DNA from: a bacterium
GTDB taxonomy: Bacteria; Patescibacteriota; Gracilibacteria; Peribacterales; Peribacteraceae
Direction: 5' to 3'
Assembly (NCBI GenBank): GCA_029558515.1
Contig: JAKQEM010000032.1
Location: 19,641 to 83,640, forward strand
DNA: 64,000 nt
Shown here: piece by piece, positions 1 to 7,713 of the stretch
How positions within the stretch are numbered: position 1 is the first letter of the stretch
Layout of the letters: the number at the start of each line of letters is the position of its first letter
Notes under the pieces: model-generated
What the model was told of the DNA's origin: nothing
What the model saw: only the letters and a program-made list of their open reading frames with translations
Databases searched by the model: none
Translations under genes and position numbers: made by a program

Positions 1-1
1 T

Positions 2-2851
2 CCTAAGGAGAATCCGGAATTTGAAGCGCCTGAAGAAGTCGTGGGAGGTCAGGGTATAGAAACGACGCGTGAGGATATTTCTTCCAGGGCAAAAGAAGCT
101 GTGGAATTGCCAGCTGATCGCACAGTCCTTGATGTACCCATTGAATTCTGCGCAGAGGGCAGACGAATCGAAACGCTGAATCGCGGCGGCGCGTATGTTG
201 TGCGCGTGAATGCCGCTCGCTTCCGAAGCCGCGAGGAAGCCGAGCGGGCGGGTATCGTCCAAGCCGCTTACCTACGCTCATTGCGCGACCATTTACAGAC
301 AGAAACCGGCAAGGCATTCGAGGCGCTGCAATCTTTCGGCTCGGCTGCACACAGCGCGTTGCGCCTGAAAGGAGTAAAAACACTCTCGGAATGGGAAAAA
401 GAGGAGGTATCGGCTCTCAGGCAGCCATCTCAGACGCCCCTCACGCTCGCGCAAGTATTTGACCGAAGCGTTGAGCGCTACATCCTGACGGGAGAGATGC
501 CGCAGGATATTCCAAATGAAGTGCGCCGAGCGCTCGAAAAAATCCCCGGACGACAAGGCAAGAGCGCTCTTGATTTCATCGCGCAGGAAAGCCGCTCACT
601 CCGGAGCAGCGCAAAACTCTACGAAGAACATATCGTTCCTCTCCGCGACAATCTGAAGGCGGAGGATGGCGAGAAACGTATGACCGAGCGCGATGACTAC
701 GTCCCGCCGAACTTCAAGGGTGAGCAGGAACCGCTCGATCCGGAGAGCGTGCGGTGGAGGGTCGAGCCGTTCGTCGGCGGTTATTATCGCCAGCAACTCT
801 ACCGGTACGATCCGGCTGCGCAGAGAATCGTTGCGGAGCCGACCGAGAAAACGGAGTTTACGCTCAACGATCCTCCCGAGGACATTGATGAATTGCCGCT
901 CTATACGTTTCACGGTGTCTACGTCCCCGGCGAGGAGAATCGTATTCCGTTTCCAGAAAAGGGATTGCCTCTTCCGGATTCCCTGAATCCGAAGGAAGCA
1001 TTCATACTTATGCGGAGTTCTGCGGGTGTTTTCTCTCTTGAAGAAAGGCAGCAGGGAACGGCGGCGGAACCGGTACAATATTCATTCAATTTTGTCCTCG
1101 CTCGGAGCAGCGATAACAGGATTGATGATGAACCGACTGACGCGGATCTCCTCACTATCGATGGTCCGCTTGATGAAACCGCTGAAGAATTGATTGCAGG
1201 CCTGAAACAGAATGCCTTTCTGAATAAAGCGGATCGAGGGCGATCCCTCGTCTTTGCCACTCGCAAGCAATTTGTGTATCCGAAGGATGAGGAAATGTCA
1301 TCGATGGATGAACGGTATCGGGCTGCCGGAATGAATTTGCATCATGAAATGGCGGATTTGAAGCTCGCCGACTGCCACTGGAGCAATATCCGCGCGTCCG
1401 ATCTCGGGCGTAGGCTGGAGGTCCCCATGCGTACACCGAGCGGCTTTTTCGTGACCCGCCATCCCGATGTAGATTTTGCTCCTATTGGCGGTATTGGTCA
1501 TGCATGGAGCGAGCGGTGGGACGAAACGTCACGGCAATGGATTCGCATGGACGCTACCCCGCCGAAACAGGACGAGGATGAAGAGGAAGACGAGAATGAC
1601 GAAGATCAGCCCGCTTCAGCTCCAGCGGCTGCGGGTGAAAGAGAGACAAAGGTCGGCGTGAACGATGAAGAAAATGAGATAGAAGAAAGTGGTGTGCTCG
1701 AAATGAACGAACAGGAAATGGAGCGGCTCCTAGAACTCGTAACGCGCTCCGGCCCTTCGGCGGAGGAAGTAGCGGATGCGCTTTTCCGCGAGCGCACAAA
1801 TGTTTCGGCGTCCGATTGGAAGAAGGTGGAAGGATTTGTCGAAACCGTGAACGCCGGCAAAGTACCGGAGGAGTCGCAGATTCCCGAAACACCGGACATG
1901 TTGCGGCATTTCCGCGACCGCATTACGGCTCCCAAGGGAACGCTCGAGCGAGAATGGCAAAAACTCTTCTGTCTTATCTGCACGCACCGCTTGGTCCACC
2001 GTCGCAAATTCCCCGGCAACGTCCGTCAGAGCGAAAGCACGACGGGATTGGAAAACCCCGTCGATGCCTACATCGACATCATGGCCGACGAACCAGATCC
2101 GATGGGATTCGGGATCGATACGAGGAGGCCGGAGACCATCCTCGACGTGAAGGCATTCGAGGAGGATTCCCTCGTCGATCTCACGTCGTCCATGAACGAT
2201 ACGGACGGCTACGGCAATGTGATGCGCGTCGAGCAGAAAAAAGTGGTGCTTTCGCTTCTCTATCATCTCATGGAACTGAACGCGGAATTGAACGATTCAC
2301 GCGTCCGATCCCAACTGCGCACGCCACTCAAGATCCGATCCGAGGTCTACTCCATCCATGGCCAAGGCAAGAAGAACCAAGGCCAATTCGCGCGTCTCAA
2401 AGGGGCTGAAGAAGACATCACTGAAGCGGCGCTCGTGCATCTTGCGCGGGAACTCGATCAGACGACGCCCGGCGCGGGCGACTTCCTCAGCGCGTTACGC
2501 GCATACCGCGAAGGGTTGTCTCCGGAAACTCTGGAGCGTATTCGTTCGGGGGAACTGGTGAAAATGCTTACAATCTATTCCGATGGCAATCACTGGTGCA
2601 GCAACTGCGGCTCCGAATCCTGCAATGTGCAGATCCACGCGGAGCGTGTACGTGCCGCGCAGGAGGAAATTCGTGCCATCCGCGACCTCGGTATTATCGT
2701 GCAGGGAATCGGTTTCACGAAGAAAGCGGAGGCGATCAAGCTCATGTGCCAAGACCCGAAGGAACCCGGCGGTGCAGTTGTCGTCAATGACGTTTCCAGA
2801 GCCATTGCTGCCAGACACGCGATGCTGACAAAGCATTTGCAAAAACTATAA
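2..2851 (+). CDS. transglutaminase-like / VWA-domain protein, 5' end outside window
   Basis: The reading frame is open to the left edge, so the true start probably lies outside; GTG at 41 is the first canonical start inside. A transglutaminase-like triad is visible: Cys at 1373-1375 (context ADCHWSN), His at 1499-1501 (GHAWSERWD) and Asp at 1550-1552 (RMDATPP). A strongly acidic linker follows (about 1567-1610). The C-terminal third resembles a von Willebrand factor A domain with a MIDAS-like DLTSSM at 2177-2194 and a later TIYSDGNHW strand. It lies 29 bp upstream of the AAA+ ATPase gene. MoxR-type ATPases are known to work with VWA and transglutaminase proteins, so a chaperone-like or conflict-type complex is inferred. 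Substrate is unknown. The domain calls come from motifs, not a profile search. Confidence 0.75.
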   Translation, partial: PKENPEFEAPEEVVGGQGIETTREDISSRAKEAVELPADRTVLDVPIEFCAEGRRIETLNRGGAYVVRVNAARFRSREEAERAGIVQAAYLRSLRDHLQTETGKAFEALQSFGSAAHSALRLKGVKTLSEWEKEEVSALRQPSQTPLTLAQVFDRSVERYILTGEMPQDIPNEVRRALEKIPGRQGKSALDFIAQESRSLRSSAKLYEEHIVPLRDNLKAEDGEKRMTERDDYVPPNFKGEQEPLDPESVRWRVEPFVGGYYRQQLYRYDPAAQRIVAEPTEKTEFTLNDPPEDIDELPLYTFHGVYVPGEENRIPFPEKGLPLPDSLNPKEAFILMRSSAGVFSLEERQQGTAAEPVQYSFNFVLARSSDNRIDDEPTDADLLTIDGPLDETAEELIAGLKQNAFLNKADRGRSLVFATRKQFVYPKDEEMSSMDERYRAAGMNLHHEMADLKLADCHWSNIRASDLGRRLEVPMRTPSGFFVTRHPDVDFAPIGGIGHAWSERWDETSRQWIRMDATPPKQDEDEEEDENDEDQPASAPAAAGERETKVGVNDEENEIEESGVLEMNEQEMERLLELVTRSGPSAEEVADALFRERTNVSASDWKKVEGFVETVNAGKVPEESQIPETPDMLRHFRDRITAPKGTLEREWQKLFCLICTHRLVHRRKFPGNVRQSESTTGLENPVDAYIDIMADEPDPMGFGIDTRRPETILDVKAFEEDSLVDLTSSMNDTDGYGNVMRVEQKKVVLSLLYHLMELNAELNDSRVRSQLRTPLKIRSEVYSIHGQGKKNQGQFARLKGAEEDITEAALVHLARELDQTTPGAGDFLSALRAYREGLSPETLERIRSGELVKMLTIYSDGNHWCSNCGSESCNVQIHAERVRAAQEEIRAIRDLGIIVQGIGFTKKAEAIKLMCQDPKEPGGAVVVNDVSRAIAARHAMLTKHLQKL

Positions 2852-2864
2852 AATAGTGTATAAT
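2837..2864 (+). promoter_or_regulatory. sigma70-like promoter for the AAA+ ATPase gene
   Basis: TTGCAA at 2837-2842 and TATAAT at 2859-2864 are separated by 16 bp. The site overlaps the last codons of the VWA gene and lies 16 bp before the ATPase start codon. No Shine-Dalgarno sequence is evident, so the transcript leader would be very short. Confidence 0.55.
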
Positions 2865-2880
2865 TATTAGAAACTATCCT

Positions 2881-5685
2881 ATGCCTACCACGAAGCCAAC
2901 CGGCCTCCCGCAAGATCCTCCCGAGAAGGGCGGTCGTGCGGAATCGAAGCAGGATGAACCCTCGCGCAACATCGGTCTTGTGCGCGAAGCAATGCGGCTT
3001 GGATTCGATTTGTCCTCCCTTCGCTTGGAGCAATTCGCTCCCGAGGAACCGGTTTCATCGAACGGGTCGCCGCTTGGCACGGAGGAGATCAGGCAGAGAG
3101 CGCTTGAAACGCTCCACCTTCTCGATGAATACAATCGCGTGAAATTGGAGCCGAGCAAGGCGTCCCAAGGGCAGGTCGATGACATGCTCGGTGATGTCGA
3201 AAGTCTGGATGATTTCATCGCCGCTCTCGACACCAGTAAAGAGAAATCCAAGGCAAAAACAGAGGAACCCAAAGCAAGATTCCGAAGGGAAGAACTGGCC
3301 GGAAAAATCAGGGAACTTCTTTCCGAGCCGCAGGTGTATCAATTCCTGCAGCAATCACTTGCGAAGGAAGCCGAGCGCTTCAAAGCGGTACAGCCACTTC
3401 TTTCGCGGCTGCACAAGCTGCGCCAAGTACAGGACATCGCTTTCGAGCGCATCCATACGCTCTCCCTTGAGAGCAAACGCAGACATGGCAAGATCGTAGG
3501 ATCCGTGCAGACAACTATCGAAAAACTCTCGCGCCTCAGCAAAGAGGCGGAGGAAGAGGAGCAACGCTTGGAGGAAGAAGCGACCCCCTTGGAAAAAGGA
3601 TGGATCGCTTCGCAGCGCCTCCTCGAATATAAACAACAGATGAAGACGGATCGCTTCGTCATGGCACCGAGCCGCCGCGCGATTCTCGATGAGATGATCG
3701 CCAAGCTCGGCAGCAAAGGACGGGTGCTTCTGCTCGGTTCCAACGGAACGGGAAAGACGGAGCTTGCGGCGAAGGCGTTGAAGCTCGTTTCCAACGGGTA
3801 TCACCTCGTGCCATGGCAGGAGGCCACGACCGGACAGGACATCTTCGGGCGGCAAGAAATCCGCCGCCAGAACGGCCATGTAGAGAGCGGGCTGCGCCCT
3901 GGCCCCATGACCCGCGCCATCGAAGCAAAAGAAGGAGAACCGGCAGGCGTGCTCCATGATGAGTTAAACCTCGGGAGCCTCCGCACGATTTACCTCCTGA
4001 AGAAGCTCTGGAACAGCCGTCCCGGGCAGGAGGTGGATGTGCCCGTACTCGATGAAAAGCGCAAATTGCCCCTGAACTATGCGGAGGTCTATACGGCAAA
4101 CCCGAAGGATGAGCGCACGAGCAACCGCGAAGAGTTCGATGCGGGCATCACGCGCGTTCTCGGCGGCATGAACGTGCCGTTTCTGAAACAGGATGAGCAG
4201 GAGCAGATCATTCTCGCCAAGCTCATCGACGAGAACGGTGTCCTGCATCTTTCGAGGAGCGAAGCGCAGACGATCCGCGAGCTTGTAGCCAGCGCTGTCA
4301 TGACGCAGCAATGCTTCGACCGTGCGTTCGCGGATTTGGGCGATGAAGCCCTCGGAGAAATCAAGAACATGACGGGCATTTCCGATTTGCGCCTCACAAA
4401 GAAATTTCTCGACCCGGGACGGCTCATGGAAATGTTCGATACCTACGAGCAAAAGAGAGCTGAAGGCATGAGCGTCGCGGAATATCTTTCAGCAGAATTG
4501 AAGAAATTCCTCGCAGAGTTTGAGGTGGACGAAGAGAGAAACATCGCGCTCGCCATTCTGAAATTAAAGGGTGTTCTTACACCGGACAGCACGGCGACGG
4601 ATCCCCATGTGCAAGTGATGACGAAGCCCGGCGAGAAGCCGTTCCTCCTCCCGTCCGAACTCGCATTCATCGTGTCTTGCGATGATGGGTTGGACGACTC
4701 CGACGTGGAATTCGATCAAAAGGAAGTGAGCGTTGAGGAAGTGATTGCCTCAGACGGGGCGGAGGTGCTGGATCTTCTCAATGCGCGAAATCCCACCGTC
4801 ATTCAGGCTACCAAAATCAAGCGCATGCTGGAGATGCAGGGAACGTCGCAACAGGCCATTGACCGCGCCCGCCGGACGATGCTCGAAAAGTGCGGCGAGG
4901 GGCACTTCTTCGGCCCAGAAGAGCTGATGAAGGCATTCCCCGGACTCAAGCTCGCCCCGAAAGATCTGCCGCCCCTCCCTCCAGACGACGAGATCGAGCG
5001 CCATGCTGCCTTGGGACACACGCTCCGTCTACGCGTGAGCACCGCGCCAGACGGATCGAAGCTCACGATCCCGAAGATGCGCGAACTGCTGCAGGAAAGC
5101 TTCGCTCGTAACAACGACGGAGAGGTGCTCTATAGCCCCAATTCCGACTGGAAGCTCGCCTCGACGTTCTACACGGACGAAGTGCCGGAGATGGCATGGG
5201 CGTTCACGTCCGATGAAGTCCTACCAGACTCCACAAGTAAGAACCATCTGCAGCAGACTCAAGTACTTGCCGACTATGCTCGTTCCACGCTCTTCAAGAA
5301 AGGTCAGCTGCCGCGCGAGTACCAGGAGGCCATACGGGAGTTTGAATCTCAGAAAGATGAGATCCAGCAATTGATGGGCAGCGACTGGAAGGCGGCAGCA
5401 GGACGTCTCGCGGGACTCAAGATCAACAAGCTTATGCGAGGCAACCCCGCAGAGACTGTGCAGGATCTCCTTGTTACTTTCCAAAACAATGATCCCAAGA
5501 GCCGAAAGCGCCTGCTTGAAAAAATGTGGACATGGACGGCAACCCAAAGCTCGGACGGCTGCCTCGTCTACGTCGGTAACTTCGGTCCGGGCGGCGTGAG
5601 CGTCGGCTTCTGGCGCCCGGACGACTCGGATGACGGTCTCGGGGTCGTCCTCGCTCGGAAGTTCCCTCGAACCTTGCGTACTTGA
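2881..5685 (+). CDS. MoxR/McrB-like AAA+ ATPase with DGR-diversified C-terminus
   Basis: The protein has 934 residues. The N-terminal 260 residues are charged and partly coiled-coil (long E/K/R helices). An AAA+ module follows: Walker A GSNGTGKT at residues 286-293, Walker B GVLHDE around 357-361, and a sensor-like segment YTANPKDERTSNREEFD near 403. This layout fits MoxR/McrB-type ATPases. The C-terminal ~270 residues form a separate domain that is repeated as the whole of the next gene. Residues 890-928 are the variable repeat VR1, ending LGVVLARKF, as in C-type-lectin-fold DGR targets. Six further residues follow VR1. ATP-driven remodelling with a diversified recognition tip is inferred; no signal peptide is visible, so action in the cytoplasm is likely. 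Confidence 0.85.
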   Translation: MPTTKPTGLPQDPPEKGGRAESKQDEPSRNIGLVREAMRLGFDLSSLRLEQFAPEEPVSSNGSPLGTEEIRQRALETLHLLDEYNRVKLEPSKASQGQVDDMLGDVESLDDFIAALDTSKEKSKAKTEEPKARFRREELAGKIRELLSEPQVYQFLQQSLAKEAERFKAVQPLLSRLHKLRQVQDIAFERIHTLSLESKRRHGKIVGSVQTTIEKLSRLSKEAEEEEQRLEEEATPLEKGWIASQRLLEYKQQMKTDRFVMAPSRRAILDEMIAKLGSKGRVLLLGSNGTGKTELAAKALKLVSNGYHLVPWQEATTGQDIFGRQEIRRQNGHVESGLRPGPMTRAIEAKEGEPAGVLHDELNLGSLRTIYLLKKLWNSRPGQEVDVPVLDEKRKLPLNYAEVYTANPKDERTSNREEFDAGITRVLGGMNVPFLKQDEQEQIILAKLIDENGVLHLSRSEAQTIRELVASAVMTQQCFDRAFADLGDEALGEIKNMTGISDLRLTKKFLDPGRLMEMFDTYEQKRAEGMSVAEYLSAELKKFLAEFEVDEERNIALAILKLKGVLTPDSTATDPHVQVMTKPGEKPFLLPSELAFIVSCDDGLDDSDVEFDQKEVSVEEVIASDGAEVLDLLNARNPTVIQATKIKRMLEMQGTSQQAIDRARRTMLEKCGEGHFFGPEELMKAFPGLKLAPKDLPPLPPDDEIERHAALGHTLRLRVSTAPDGSKLTIPKMRELLQESFARNNDGEVLYSPNSDWKLASTFYTDEVPEMAWAFTSDEVLPDSTSKNHLQQTQVLADYARSTLFKKGQLPREYQEAIREFESQKDEIQQLMGSDWKAAAGRLAGLKINKLMRGNPAETVQDLLVTFQNNDPKSRKRLLEKMWTWTATQSSDGCLVYVGNFGPGGVSVGFWRPDDSDDGLGVVLARKFPRTLRT
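5548..5664 (+). repeat. DGR variable repeat VR1
   Basis: These 117 bp align without gaps to the TR at 7189-7305 and to VR2 at 6670-6786. Differences from VR2 fall almost only where the TR has adenine, mostly in AAC codons. The last ~26 bp (CTCGGGGTCGTCC onward) are invariant apart from one C/G change (AAC in TR, AAG in VR), as expected for IMH versus IMH* initiation sequences. Confidence 0.9.
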
Positions 5686-5766
5686 ATGCTTGATCTTCCT
5701 CGAATCCTTTTTCCTTGACGCATCCGCTACTGACGAATTTTCACCTCCTATAGTCCTTCACTCCCG

Positions 5767-6789
5767 ATGCCCCGCGAAGCTCTCCACTCGTTCATCCGGC
5801 AACTCCAAGAAAGTACCGCCTACAGGGATCACGTCGGCGTGCGCACCGTCGTGGATGAGACCGTCCGCAGGATTGCCGCTTTGCCGGAAGAAGGTGCCGG
5901 AGCATTGCTCAGAGAAGAAATTCATACGCTTCGAGATCAGCTCATTCCGCTCTTGCAGGGAACGAAGGCTCCGAAGAGGAAGGAGAAAAAAGGAGAAGCA
6001 GTCAGTCCCAAGGACGCGGAAGCGATCATGGGCAAAGACCGTTTCTTTGGCATCGAGGCTGTCCGCAAAGCCTTTCCTGGTATCACGCTCAAACCCGAGC
6101 ACATTCCCTCTATTCCATTTTCCAAAGAAGATCTTGAGCGAGCGAAGGAACTCGGAGACAGCCTACGTCTGCGCATAGATAAGGCGCCCGGCAAAGGGAA
6201 ACTCAACATGCAGAAAATGCAGGAATTGCTGCAGCCGGTCTTCGATCAGAGCGGCGAAGGGAAGGTGCTCTACGATACCGATTGGTACGAGAACGAGGAC
6301 TTCTTCACCGAAGCGCCGGAACTCTGCTGGGTCCTTACGTCTGACGGCGTCATTCCCGATTCCGAGGACAAAGATTACCTCGAACAGACGGAGCATATCG
6401 CGGAGTACCTCCGTGACACCGTGTACCAAGGCAAGAAGCTGCCGCAGCAGTACGCCGAGGCGATCAAGGAACTGGACGCACAAAAGGATGATATTCGCCA
6501 ACTTATTGATGACGATAATTGGGAGAAGGCGGCAAAGAGACTTGCTGATCTCACACTCAATAAACTTACGCGCCGCATCCCCGTCGAAGTGCTGTACGAC
6601 ATGCTTGTGTCATTCCAGAACGGCGGCAAGCGCCATCTGGACGACATGTACGATTGGACGTGCGTCCGTAGCTCGGACGGCGGCCTCGTCGACGTCGGTG
6701 CCTTCGTTCCGGGCGGCGTGCACGTCGACCACTGGCGCCCGCGCAGCTCGAATGACGCTCTCGGGGTCGTCCTCGCTCGGAAGTTCTGA
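5767..6789 (+). CDS. second DGR target protein, duplicate of the ATPase C-terminal domain
   Basis: The protein has 340 residues and ends exactly with VR2 (residues 302-340). From about residue 90 onward it parallels the ATPase C-terminus block for block: FFG..., KAFPG, SLRLR, LLQ, TSDGVIPDS, LPQQYAEAIKEL, then the VR. The AAA+ module is absent. DNA downstream of both VRs is also similar (shared CCTTGCG and TTTTTCCTTGA blocks), so a tandem duplication including 3' flanking DNA is likely. The N-terminal ~85 residues are helical and specific to this copy. It may be a stand-alone binding module that competes with or multimerises with the ATPase tip; that is inference. Confidence 0.85.
   Translation: MPREALHSFIRQLQESTAYRDHVGVRTVVDETVRRIAALPEEGAGALLREEIHTLRDQLIPLLQGTKAPKRKEKKGEAVSPKDAEAIMGKDRFFGIEAVRKAFPGITLKPEHIPSIPFSKEDLERAKELGDSLRLRIDKAPGKGKLNMQKMQELLQPVFDQSGEGKVLYDTDWYENEDFFTEAPELCWVLTSDGVIPDSEDKDYLEQTEHIAEYLRDTVYQGKKLPQQYAEAIKELDAQKDDIRQLIDDDNWEKAAKRLADLTLNKLTRRIPVEVLYDMLVSFQNGGKRHLDDMYDWTCVRSSDGGLVDVGAFVPGGVHVDHWRPRSSNDALGVVLARKF
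6670..6786 (+). repeat. DGR variable repeat VR2
   Basis: This 117-bp repeat is co-linear with VR1 and the TR and runs to the last sense codon of the gene. It differs from VR1 at 16 positions, 15 of them TR adenines. Just downstream, AGCCTT and AAGGCT can pair (about 6788-6809) around a 9-nt loop, a possible counterpart of the hairpins found 3' of VRs in other DGRs. Confidence 0.9.
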
Positions 6790-7188
6790 GCCTTGCGACC
6801 TTGAAGGCTTGAGCCTGATCGAGTCCTTTTTCCTTGAAGCATCCGTTACAGGCGATTTTTGCACTGGATGCCACTGCAATTTGCATCATAGGATGCGATT
6901 GCGGCCCGTTCTTGCAGTCGGGGTTACGGCTCCGGCTCACGGTCCGCCTCATCTTTGCAGCCACTGAAGCGGTCAGCGTAGGTGGGAACCCGCCGGAATA
7001 CCGTGTCTCCACGGAGCACAGTAGTGAGCGGGCTTAGATGCAGAAGGAACTTCTTGCTCATTCTCAGACTCGGTATCGTCCCGTTCTGCGGGACGGTTGC
7101 GGGCGAATCAAATTCAGGGGAAAGAGGCTATAGGCCGCAAGGCAGTAAACCTCGATCCCCGGTGTTCCGGACGGGAATGGGCAGCAAT
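6790..7188 (+). other. gene-free leader upstream of the TR with potential RNA hairpins
   Basis: No convincing gene is seen in these ~400 bp. Two inverted repeats stand out. GCAAT-GCATC pairs with GATGC-ATTGC at 6876-6902. GTCCCG pairs with CGGGAC at about 7078-7094. The stretch probably encodes the 5' part of the TR RNA. The first ~70 bp are related to the DNA 3' of VR1. Confidence 0.45.
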
Positions 7189-7305
7189 AGCTCGGATGGC
7201 AACCTCGTCAACGTCGGCAACTTCGATCGTGACGGCGTGAACGTCAACAACGATCAACCTGACAACTCGAATGGCAACCTCGGGGTCGTCCTCGCTCGGA
7301 ACTTC
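7189..7305 (+). repeat. DGR template repeat (TR)
   Basis: These 117 bp lie in the same orientation as VR1, VR2 and the RT gene. The TR has 28 adenines, mainly as AAC codons, at the positions where the VRs vary. It would encode an Asn-rich version of the VR peptide but is not inside a credible gene. Ten non-adenine positions differ from both VRs, including those giving conserved Pro and Trp in the VR proteins. Confidence 0.88.
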
Positions 7306-7312
7306 CTTCATG

Positions 7313-7353
7313 GTAACCCAAGGGGCTCCCGTCTCAAGAGTCCCTTAGGTTAC
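7313..7353. terminator. inverted repeat between TR and avd 3' end
   Basis: GTAACC (7313-7318) pairs with GGTTAC (7348-7353), and AAGGG (7320-7324) pairs with CCCTT (7342-7346), with one mismatch between the two blocks. It overlaps the avd stop codon. It could end the TR RNA (plus strand), the avd mRNA (minus strand), or both. There is no T-tract, so it may instead be a structural element of the DGR RNA. Confidence 0.4.
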
Positions 7354-7700
7354 GCATCGCGCGTCGACTTGATCCACCCGCCGAGCATGCGTCCGACTTC
7401 GTCAACCATCTCCTCGATTTGCGCATACTTCTTGAGATCGATTGCCTTCACATCCTTGGCGAGGCGCAGAAAAACGCGAAGGACGTTGAGCTTGAGGCTG
7501 ACGCGTTCGAGCGGCTCCAACTTCTGCGGCTTGCGCATCTGGCTCGCGAGCAGAATCCCCTCGAGCACTTCGAGCATGAGAGCTTCGCAGCGGGGCCAGA
7601 GCGCGATGCGATCCTGCTTGGATACGGCAGCCCGCAGCTCATAGAGCTTCTTTGTCAGATCGTATGCCCGCTTGAAGATTGGAATATCGAGTTCTTCCAT
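7350..7700 (-). CDS. avd: Avd-type four-helix-bundle accessory protein of the DGR
   Basis: The protein has 116 residues from ATG at 7700 (MEELDIPIFKRAYDL...). It matches the pattern of the S23/bAvd four-helix-bundle family: an amphipathic first helix, then RCEALMLEVLEGILLASQ and a C-terminal VDEVGRMLGGW. Avd forms a basic pentameric barrel that binds the DGR RT and is needed for mutagenic retrohoming. The frame stays open further upstream, antisense to the RT gene, but family similarity begins at this Met. It is unusual in being on the strand opposite to TR, VRs and RT, with only 13 bp between its start and the RT start. Confidence 0.85.
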   Translation of the reverse strand: MEELDIPIFKRAYDLTKKLYELRAAVSKQDRIALWPRCEALMLEVLEGILLASQMRKPQKLEPLERVSLKLNVLRVFLRLAKDVKAIDLKKYAQIEEMVDEVGRMLGGWIKSTRDA

Positions 7701-7713
7701 GACGACATGAAAT

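Noticed and set aside
6982..7644. Long plus-strand frame spanning the TR
   Set aside because: It contains the TR in frame but shows no family similarity outside it, has no sensible start context and runs antisense through avd. Best read as non-coding TR RNA.
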